The notes under the pieces were generated by a model. That model was not told the origin of the DNA and searched no databases. It was given only the letters and a program-made list of their open reading frames with translations. This document shows, piece by piece, positions 11,999 to 20,851 of a DNA stretch of 64,000 nt (the stretch's first letter is position 1; every line of letters starts with the position of its first letter). The translations under genes and the position numbers were made by a program. This DNA is from Podospora comata. Its lineage: Eukaryota > Ascomycota > Sordariomycetes > Sordariales > Podosporaceae. The stretch covers positions 1,285,001-1,349,000 of the forward strand of contig CP071495.1 of the NCBI GenBank assembly GCA_017354895.1. The letters run 5' to 3'.

Positions 11999-14053
11999 AT
12001 GGCCGACGTAGAAGAGCCGCGTTTCAACTCGCTGGCAGAGCGCATTGCTGCTCTCAATGCCCAGAAGAACTTTCAGGCGCCCCCTTCGACAGCAGGGAAG
12101 CGGCCCCCACCCCCGCCACCTCCAGTGAGGGCTGCCACCATCACCACCACCACCACGACACCATCACCATCACCACAACAGCCCCAGAATGAGACGGCTC
12201 CGGTGATGCCACCCCGTCCAGTGAGGGCCTCAACGGAGAAACTCCCACCTCCACTTCCTCGTCGGACCACCACCGACATTGAGAAGGGAGATCGACCCGC
12301 ACCGGGCCCGGGACTGGGACGGGTGCTCCCGCCTCCATTGCCTTCACGGGATTCTTCTTCGGCCAAGGGAACACCGCCGGCTCTCCCCTCTCGCCGGCCA
12401 TCATCAAATCTCACTCTTCCTACCCCTGGAGGCCGGAGGAATTCTAACTCGTCAGACATCTCATACATATCTACCATGTCTAGTTTGTCACTGAACCAAG
12501 ATGGGCCAACTCCAAGAAGAGGGCTTCCGCCCCCATTAGAGCAGGCAAAGCTCCCTCCTTTACCACCAACTCGTCGTGAGCTCGAGGCCAAGGCGAAAGA
12601 AGAGGCCGCAAATACCCCTCCTCTCCCTCGTCGTGTGACAGAGCCACCACCTCAAGCCATGCCAGAGCTTCCCAGTGGCAGGCCCTCATTGCCTCCTCGG
12701 CTCCCATCCAGGCCAGCAAAGTCACCCCTGATGAACGCAACCGAGGCCCCATCTCCCTCTCTCCCAGCTAGACGCCTCCCTCCCCCTCCATCAAGCTACA
12801 AAAACCCCAAATCTGCCCTGGAACTAGGTTTCAACAACAAACCCAGACCAGCCGACGATGTCCCACCCCCTATTCCACTCGCTTCCCGCCCAAGCATCTC
12901 CCAAATAGAAGCCGTCCGCTCCGCCTCAACCCCCTCCCCAGCAGCAGCATCATCATCATCACCACCCCCTTCCTGCCTCGTCTGCCGTGACTTCTCCGGC
13001 CCTGACACGGTCGCCGCCCAGCACCCCTACACCTCCCTCCCCAGGCAGGACCCCATCTCCTACCTAGCCCACCACCTCTGCTCCCCTTTCCCCTCGCCCA
13101 CCGACAAAGCCCGCGCAATCTTCACCTGGTGCCACCACAACATCGCCTACGACGTCCACGGCTTCTTCAACAACTGCATCCCCCGAGGCCTCACACCGGC
13201 AGAAACAATCTTTTCGGGAAAAGCCGTCTGCGAAGGCTACGCAAAAGTCTACGAAGCCATCGCCCGCGCAGCGGGTCTGCACTGCGTTGTTGTCGGCGGT
13301 CACGGCAAAGGCTACGGCTTCAGCGCCCTCAAAAAAGGGGAGCGGTGCCCGCCAAAGGACCCGACTGGCCACGCGTGGAACGCGGTCATGATCGATAATA
13401 ATGAGTGGAAGCTTATTGACCCGTGCTGGGGAGCCGGGCATTTGGATGGGGGTACGAACGGGTATAAGAAGCAGTTTAGCCCGGGGGAGTTTGCGAGGAG
13501 CAATGAGTTTTTCGGAAGGAGTCACTACCCAAGCGATGAGAGGCATTTTTACAGGAGGGATGGGAGGGTTCCGAGTTGGGAGGAGTACATCTTGGGGGAG
13601 ACTGGGGGGGAGGAACCGGCGGGGTGGATGGGGGATGCGGAGAGGGAGGGGGGTTTGGATCAGAGCAATTTTGAGCCGAAACAGAAAGAGATTTGTGTTT
13701 CGGGGGCGGGGGAGGGAACGGTGACGAGGTTTCAGTTTGGGAAGGTATGCCCGCATTGGGTGAGTGAGAAGCACGGGAGGGGGAGGCAGATGTTGATTTG
13801 TTTGGTTTTTGGGGAGGATGAGAAGAGGGCGGGTGGGAAGGAGAGGTTCGTGCCGTTGGAGACGGACGGGTTTTGGTGGTGGCTGGATGTGAAGACGAGG
13901 GATTTGGGGGGGGTGGGGAAGAGGGTGAGGTTGGTGGGGATTACGACGGTGGATGGGAAGGATGCGAGGGGGTTGACGGGGGAGGAGTTTAAGGGGGTTG
14001 TGGGGAGGAAGGCGTTTGCCATGTGTTGGATGGTGGATTGGGTGTTGGTTTAA
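11999..14053 (+). CDS. proline-rich transglutaminase-fold protein (Cyk3-like domain)
   Basis: Single exon, 684 residues, ATG in the context ATAATGG. Residues 1 to about 320 are disordered, rich in PPPLP and PALPSR motifs of the type bound by SH3 and WW domains. The second half carries a transglutaminase-like core: KARAIFTWCHHNIAYDV, then KAVCEGYAKVYEAIARAAGL, PTGHAWNAVMIDN and WKLIDPCWGAG. The triad would be Cys411, His458 and Asp474, all present. Fungal relatives include the cytokinesis protein Cyk3, whose triad is often degenerate and which has an SH3 domain; none is seen here, but abundant SH3 ligands are. I infer a role at the septum or cortex by analogy only. The 3' half (after about 13400) uses a strikingly G-rich codon set compared with the C-rich middle. 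Convergent with the glutathione transferase gene. Confidence 0.85.
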   Translation: MADVEEPRFNSLAERIAALNAQKNFQAPPSTAGKRPPPPPPPVRAATITTTTTTPSPSPQQPQNETAPVMPPRPVRASTEKLPPPLPRRTTTDIEKGDRPAPGPGLGRVLPPPLPSRDSSSAKGTPPALPSRRPSSNLTLPTPGGRRNSNSSDISYISTMSSLSLNQDGPTPRRGLPPPLEQAKLPPLPPTRRELEAKAKEEAANTPPLPRRVTEPPPQAMPELPSGRPSLPPRLPSRPAKSPLMNATEAPSPSLPARRLPPPPSSYKNPKSALELGFNNKPRPADDVPPPIPLASRPSISQIEAVRSASTPSPAAASSSSPPPSCLVCRDFSGPDTVAAQHPYTSLPRQDPISYLAHHLCSPFPSPTDKARAIFTWCHHNIAYDVHGFFNNCIPRGLTPAETIFSGKAVCEGYAKVYEAIARAAGLHCVVVGGHGKGYGFSALKKGERCPPKDPTGHAWNAVMIDNNEWKLIDPCWGAGHLDGGTNGYKKQFSPGEFARSNEFFGRSHYPSDERHFYRRDGRVPSWEEYILGETGGEEPAGWMGDAEREGGLDQSNFEPKQKEICVSGAGEGTVTRFQFGKVCPHWVSEKHGRGRQMLICLVFGEDEKRAGGKERFVPLETDGFWWWLDVKTRDLGGVGKRVRLVGITTVDGKDARGLTGEEFKGVVGRKAFAMCWMVDWVLV

Positions 14054-14288
14054 TAATAATGATTGTGGGGATTTGGAAGTGGTTAACACCTAGGAGGATG
14101 GGATGGGTGGTTTGTTCCCATTTTGAGACGGACAGAGACGGACAGACACCCAAAGTGCCGGGAACAGAAAACGGGACCTAAGAGGAAGATGCCTTGGTGA
14201 AATCGCAATGTTTTTCTCATTATGTTCACTCTTTGTTCCCAACGCCGCAAGCCTGCTGATAACCGCGCTACAAAATGACTTGCTCAAA

Positions 14289-15533
14289 TCAACCCCTAAA
14301 ACTAACAGCAGGCACCTCCTCCCACCTCGGCAAAATATCCGGCACCGGCCCCAAAGGCGTAATCGACAGCGGGTTGATATTCGTGTGCGATTTCGTGTAA
14401 TGGAACTTGATGTGGTTGAAGTTTGTCGTGTCCTTGAACGCAGGGATGTTCCAGTACAGATTCCGCATCCACTTGTGAATAGCAGGGTAGCCGGACCTGA
14501 TGTCGCGGATGTTGCACTTGAAGTGCTGGACATACACAGGCTATTTCCCGTTAGCTCTCTTCCTCTGTTGTCGGGGGTGGGGGCGTTGGAATGATGAACT
14601 TGAACTCACATCAAACCTGACAATAGTCACAAACAACCTGATATCCACCTCGGTAAGCCGCTCCCCAAACCAATACGGCCCCTCCGTCCCGTCAGCAAGA
14701 TGCTTCTCCGCCCGGTCGAGGGCTTCAAACAGAGCCTTGACGTTGCGCTCGTAGGCCTCTTGGGTGGTGGCAAAGCCAGATTTGTAGACGCCGTTGTTGA
14801 TGAGGTCGTATTGCCACTCGTGTGTTTCGTCAATCTCCCTTCTCAAATCCTCAGGATACAGATCCACCGATTTGAACGGCTCGTCGATCAGCCCGTTAAA
14901 CTGTCTTGATGTCAGCAACCGCCGCTCCCTTTTTCTCCAGTAAAAAGGGGGGGGAGGGGGGGCTCACCTCCGAATTCAACATCCTCAAAATCTCACTACT
15001 CTCATTGTTCACAATCCTTCCCCCCTTCTTATCCCACAACACCGGCACCGTAAACCGTCCCTCATACTCCGGGTTCACCCCAAAGTAAACCTCCCTCAAA
15101 TGACTCAAACCCCCCTCGTGAGGCACCACCCCCTCCCCCTTGACATCCTCCTGCTCAGCCTCCTCATCAGTCACAAACCTCCACCCTTTCGGTCCCATAT
15201 GCCAGTGGACAACACTAAAGGAGATGATGTCCTCCAGCCCCTTGAGCTTGCGGGCAATGAGCGTCCTGTTGGCCCAGGGGCAGGCATAGCTCACGTAGAG
15301 GTGGTACCGGCCCGCTTCGGGGGGGAACTCGGAGCCGGGGGACGAAGAAATGAAGGAGCGGAAGGTGGACTGCTGGCGTTTGAACTCGCCTGACTTGTCG
15401 GAGGGGCTGACCCAGTTTGTGATTACGTTGTCGTCCTTCTGCACCTCCTTTCCCGAGGGAGTGTCTTGGGCTGCCTAAAAGGGGGGTGTTAGTTTGGTTG
15501 GGAGAGATGGGAAGGGGAGAGGGGTATTACCAT
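14289..15533 (-). CDS. ECM4: ECM4-type glutathione transferase (glutathionyl-hydroquinone reductase)
   Basis: Four exons: 15533-15531 (the ATG alone), 15474-14968, 14900-14610 and 14540-14289, total 350 residues. Donors are GTAATA, GTGAGC and GTGAGT; acceptors TTTTAG, GACAG and AATAG. The first coding exon is only the start codon. The protein has [20 protein letters not shown], then the signature YACPWANR with the catalytic Cys at 66, [32 protein letters not shown], and the C-terminal helical domain with [17 protein letters not shown] and [19 protein letters not shown]. These are marks of the Xi/omega class, which reduces glutathionyl-hydroquinones by thiol exchange in the cytosol. Yeast ECM4/GTO enzymes are the named relatives. 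Which of the yeast paralogues it matches is not decided here. Confidence 0.93.
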
Positions 15534-16683
15534 TTTGAAGTTGGTGGTGGTGGAAAGATATCGATGTGTTGACACTTTGATCGATGATGTGAATGAAGAA
15601 GAGCGTGTGATCCTGAACGAACCCTTGCTCAAATGTGAAAGTGCTGCTGTCCCTCTCAAAAGCGGAGATATACTGCTTCTTATACTCATCGGCCGTTGCT
15701 TCGTCACAAACTTTCATGAGACGGAAAGCCCAATGATAAGATGAGGGGTCCAAGTTCTTTGGAATCAATCAGCAACAGAATGACTAAGGGTTCTGCATTT
15801 GGTTTATACCACTCCCGTCCACTTCCGTCATCAAAACCCAGTGTTGTTGCGGTTCGTCCCAGGAATATATCCACTCACTACCTCACGTCAAGTGTGGATT
15901 CATTCACCAACTGACAAATGGTGACGTAATCCCCACTATTCCCACTGGGCTTACTAACCGTCAAACTCATCGCTGGTTCAACCATTCGCGACGCGATCGC
16001 GGTTTAGAAGCGCTTTGTTTAGAAGGTGGTCAAACATGAGTAAGCAATATCGTATAGGTAGACCAATTTCCGGAAACAATTCCGGTCGGTTTGTGGGGGC
16101 ACCAACTTGGTGTTGAGATCACGGCCTTTAGGAGTGAGACCCACCAGCCTCATCGACGACATCCTGCAAGATACCTAGCAAAAGATCTGAGATTATCTTT
16201 TGGAATTTGTTTCCGAAAAAGAACAAGACTATCTCAGGCTGCCAGCAAGATTCAACTAGAAGAAGAATATCCTGAATGCATATCCAACTTTTATAACTGC
16301 AAAATCCCTCCCAAGCTGTTGAACAGATCCAACTTCAGAGATTATTCCAAGCATTGAGTTCCCATCAGCAAAACAAGCAAGACGTATATAAAATGCCAAC
16401 ATAGCAAAAGAGAAAAATAAATTTTGCTTCCATTAGCAACAGCCCCCCCTCCCCAATCCCAGGTATCATCATAGTACATTACTACAGGGCGGCATATTTC
16501 TACGCCCATTAACGACAAGAGAACAAAATGAACAAAAGCTAACCCATCCAATAACACCCAAGTCACGCCATCCTAAATTGCTTTTGTGCTTTCCCCTTCT
16601 CCAAAATCCAATTCCATTTTTTTCCTAAGATATAACCCCCCAACACCCCCAACTGATAACCAAACCAAACCAACCTCCCTTCT
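15534..16683. other. intergenic region ECM4 / LEU1
   Basis: Upstream region of ECM4 and 3' flank of LEU1. A minus-strand upstream reading frame with an ATG near 15717 overlaps the ECM4 start out of frame; its coding status is doubtful. The rest shows short random ORFs only. Confidence 0.55.
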
Positions 16684-19145
16684 TCACCACTCAAGCGGCT
16701 CAGTCTTGGTCTCACCCCTATTCGTCTTGGGGACTGGCACGGCCTTGGCAGCCAGCTTGCCACCCTGCCCCTTCCTCTTCAGGTACGCCCTGCCGTCCAG
16801 CCAGGGGGTCTCGAGCGTCATCTTCTTCTCAAACTCGGAGATCTTATCCTCGAGCTGCATGGTAAGACCAATGTCGTCGAACCCGTTGACCAGGCAGTGC
16901 TTTCTAAACTCCTCCACCTCGAAGCTGCAGATGGTGTTGCCATCCTGGTCCTTGATGAGCTGGTTGGGGAGGTCAATCTCGATCTCGCGACCGGCGGCCG
17001 CCTCGGCGTGCACCTTTTCGAGGTCGTCCTTGTTCTTGATGGCGATGGGGAGCATGCCGTTCTTGAACGAGTTGTTGAAGAAAATGTCGGCAAAGGAAGG
17101 AGCAATGACGCTCTTGACCCCAAAGTCGTTCAGAGCCCAAGGGGCGTGCTCGCGGGAAGAGCCGCAGCCAAAGTTGGGACCGGTGCAGACAATGATCTTG
17201 GCCTGACGGTATGGCTCCTGGTTGAGGACAAAGTCGGGGTTCTCGGTGTTGGCATCAAGGTAGCGCCACTCATAGAAGAGAGCCTTGCCAAGACCGGTGC
17301 GCTTGATGGTCTTTAGGAACTGCTTGGGGATGATGGCGTCGGTGTCAATGTTGGCCTTCTCCATCGGGGCGGCGATACCCTTGAGAACGGTGAACTTGGG
17401 AAGACCGGTGCTGCCGGCCTTGGGGACAGAGGTGTTGACCTGAGGAGATGAGTCTTCGGGCTGGTCGGTGAGAGCTTCCTTCTCATGGTCATCCGTCTCG
17501 ATGCGTTCATCAGCATGAGCCTTGCCAGAGGTGGTCTCGGGCGCGACAGCGGCCTCGATGTGAGGGCTGCCCTTGTACTCGGCAAGCTTTCTCACATCGG
17601 CGAGCTTGCCGACGATGGCGGCAGCAGCAGCCATGACGGGGGACATGAGGTGGGTCCGGCCCTGAGCACCCTGACGGCCCTCGAAGTTGCGGTTGCTGGT
17701 GGAGGCGCATCTCTCCTTGGGCGACAGAATGTCAGGGTTCATGCCCAGGCACATGCTGCAGCCAGCCTCGCGCCACTCGAAGCCGGCATCGGCAAAGATC
17801 TTGTCGAGACCCTCAGCCTCGGCCTGCTCCTTGACGAGACCGGAGCCGGGCACGATCAGGGCACGCTTGATGTTGGAAGCAATCTTCTTGCCCTTGACGA
17901 CCGAAGCAGCGGCGCGGAGATCCTCGATTCTGGAATTGGTGCAGGAGCCGATGAACACCTTGTCGACCACAACGTCCTCCATGGGAGTCCCTGCTGCGAG
18001 ACCCATGTACTCCAGCATGCGGCGGCCCGCGGCCTTCTTGGCCTCGGTGGGGAAGGTCTCGGGATCGGGAACGCTGCCGGTGATGGGGACGACGTCCTCA
18101 GGGCTGGTGCCCCAGGTCACCGTGGGGATGATGTCCTTCCCGTCGATATGAATATCAATGTCGTACTTGGCATCCGGGTCGGACTGCAGGGACTTCCAGT
18201 AGGCGACCGCCTTGTTCCACTCGTCAGACCCACACTTGGGGGCCAGGGGGCGGCCCTTGAGGTACTCGAAAGTGATCTCGTCGGGAGCGACCATGCCGGC
18301 TCTGGCACCACCCTCGATAGCCATGTTGCAGATGGACATGCGGGCCTCCATGCTCAGGCTGCGGATGACGGAACCGGCAAACTCGATGACGGACCCGGTG
18401 CCACCAGCCGTACCAATCTTGCCGATGATGTGCAGGACCACATCCTTGGAGCTGACACCGGGGGACAGCTCTCCGTCGACCAATATCCTCATGTTCTTGC
18501 TGCGCTTCGTGATGAGGGTCTGTGTGGCGAGGACGTGCTCGACTTCACTGGTGCCGATACCGAAGGCGAGGGCACCAAAGGCGCCGTGGGTCGACGTGTG
18601 ACTGTCGCCGCACACAACGGTGGTGCCAGGCAGAGTGAAGCCCTGCTCGGGCCCGATAACGTGGACGATACCTTGTCTCTTGTCGCTCAGGCCAAAGTAT
18701 GTGACGCCAAACTTCTTGACATTCTCCTCGAGGGTCACGCATTGCGTTCGAGAGTCGTCCTCCTGAATGAAGCTGGCAATGTCTCTGAGAGTTTTTCTCG
18801 AGGTGGTGGGGACATTCTACGGGATCCAGTGTCAATGGCTGATGATGACTGTCTTCAAACGGACATGGATACATACGTGGTCAGTTGTGGCCAGAGTGCA
18901 GTCTGGTCTCCGGACCTTGCGGCCGGCCTTTTCTAATCCCTCGAAAGCTTGCTGTTGACAGTGTGTTAGTTTGATATTCGGGTCAACAGCAAAGAACAGA
19001 CCAGACGACATACTGGAGAGGTGACCTCGTGCACGAGATGGCGGTCGATGTACAGAAGAATGGTACCATCGAGCTTCTCGTCGACAATGTGGGCCTGGAA
19101 GACCTTGTCGTAGAGGGTTTGTGGTGTTCGCTCGGCAACCGGCAT
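16684..19145 (-). CDS. LEU1: 3-isopropylmalate dehydratase (isopropylmalate isomerase)
   Basis: Three exons, 19145-19014, 18951-18877 and 18816-16684, give 779 residues, the usual length for the fused fungal enzyme. Introns of 62 and 60 bp begin GTATGT. The enzyme converts 2-isopropylmalate to 3-isopropylmalate in leucine synthesis in the cytosol. It is an aconitase-family 4Fe-4S protein: the start is [16 protein letters not shown], the substrate/cluster region has [20 protein letters not shown], and the ligands are Cys361 (IGSCTNSR), Cys422 and Cys425 ([10 protein letters not shown]). The small swivel domain starts near [20 protein letters not shown] and has [14 protein letters not shown]. 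Large and small subunits, separate in bacteria, are fused here. No clear Leu3-type CCGG-N2-CCGG element was seen upstream. The leader carries a GT microsatellite. Confidence 0.98.
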
Positions 19146-20851
19146 TTTTGTGTCGTTTGTCTGATTCGTTCTCCTCCCGGGAGTTTTTTTTTTGTTTCCG
19201 CCTTCTCGATGTGTGTGTGTGTGTGTGTTTGCAAAGTCAAGCAATGCTAGAGGAGCGGGGGAACAGTTGTTAGGCGGAGTCTGTGATATACAACCACTTT
19301 TTCAGATGTCGTTGCTCTTTGTTGAGTTGCTCTTTCAAATGAATAAAAAAAAAAGAGAAAAAAAAAAGTGTCGAGTCGAGAGTGACGAGTTGGTGAGGAC
19401 AAGAGAACAAAGTTCCTTCGGATGGAAAACTCCTCTCTCGAGCAACAATCTCAATCTAGACTCAAGAACTGTGGCAAAAACCAAAACAATTCTCGTCTCT
19501 ATTCTTGTGAGAGGCAACCTCAATCTTATAAAGTACCGCCCGTCCTCGGGAGACGATGACGGATTTGGGCTTTTGGCTGAACTTGCAAGTGTTTCCAATC
19601 CAGCGGCAAAGCCGATAATCGGAGAGCTGCAGCTTGCTCCGGTTCACGGAATGCGGGGTGGCCACCTCAATTTCTAAACCTCATCCCGCCATTGGCTGAC
19701 CGTCTCCAGGATGGCCTGTCTCTCCCCGCCCCAGGCCCCCCAGCAGGGTTGAGCAGCGGGGTCCCTCAGCCTGCGCAGCGAACAAAGTTAGCGTACCGCC
19801 CGGGCCGGAATCGAAGGTTCGATAACCCACCCCACAGCGATCAACCCAGCATCTCGACAGAGCTTCATCCGCATCTCTACGTAACGACAACAGCTTCCAT
19901 TCGTAGGCGGGCTTTAATAGAAAACTCTGTAATATAATTCTGCTCTCTCAGATTCTATGGTATAAAAAGAAACTTCTTCTGAGGGATATAAACAGATATC
20001 CTCTTCAAAAGCTGGGTAAAGCCGATAGAAGCCTTCTTTCGGTATTCCGTAGATCATCACACCTCCAACAAGAAATCTCGACATTTCCCCACATTCTCGT
20101 CTGATTCCTGCGACTCACACATGCCACACAGCGCCCAGTCCTTCCAAGTCTGACATACATATCACGAGAATCGTTCCCTTACTCTCTACCGATTCCCCCT
20201 CGGCCTCCCCCCCCTCCCCCAATTCCGGTTTCCCACTCCTCACCACTCCATATCATGTCTCGGCCGGATAGAAACATAAATAACGAGTCTCATATCTCTA
20301 CACCTATATCCTCATCATACACTCCAGAAAAAGGGACTCTGCATAGTGCACACACATGTCTGTCGTGCCTTGACCGCCCATCCCATCCATCCTATCGCTC
20401 GGCAACGTGTACAATGTATAGGTGCCTACCGTTCTATTCCTATACCCCCGGCATCGCCCTGCATGTCCAATATCCCCAATATCAACCAACCAGGTCCCAA
20501 CAGCCTTCCCCCTTTCCCCTATCCCATCCCAAAAAAGCCCATCAAACCCTCGATGCGAATTGCCGACCCCCATCCTATGGGGCAATGTACCTCCAGTCAG
20601 TCTTATCAGCCTGCAACCTCACCGTGCAACCCACTTCGGTTTAACAACACACAATCTTCTTATCATCAGCCCATCACTCATCATCAGTCAAACTCCTCTC
20701 TCACCAAAAGCCAACCAAGTCAACAACTGTCTCAAATAACCACTACTCCATACCAATTATTCCGTGTGCTAGACAGACTACCCCTACAGTAGTACGTACA
20801 ACACTAACAAAAATACCATCCTCTCTCTCTGCCTCAGCTCCCGCCAAAACC
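19146..20851. other. LEU1 upstream region and 3' flank of the next gene
   Basis: About 1.7 kb. It holds the LEU1 5' leader/promoter, including a GT repeat, an AT-rich stretch around 19915-20000, and C/T-rich sequence before 20850. Plus-strand ORFs at 20255-20792 are low-complexity frames antisense to the 3' flank and show no recognisable domain. Confidence 0.55.
19210..19228. repeat. GT dinucleotide microsatellite in the LEU1 leader
   Basis: About nine uninterrupted GT units, 65 nt upstream of the LEU1 start codon, so probably transcribed as a CA repeat in the LEU1 5' UTR. Confidence 0.85.

Noticed and set aside
15475-15717. Upstream frame overlapping the ECM4 start
   Set aside because: An ATG at 15717 exists, but the frame runs out of phase into the first intron and no transcript start is known; not enough to call a regulatory uORF.
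17485-18936. 483-codon plus-strand frame across LEU1
   Set aside because: Antisense to a clear LEU1 exon; composition (Gly/Asp/Leu/Val-rich) follows from the codon structure of the real gene.
19800-19830. GGTTCGATAACC resembling a tRNA B box
   Set aside because: No acceptor stem, anticodon arm or A box can be folded around it on either strand.
20255-20792. Plus-strand frames downstream of the 946-residue gene
   Set aside because: Three overlapping frames of similar length, all Ser/Pro/Thr/His-rich from C-rich sequence; no splice logic or domain.
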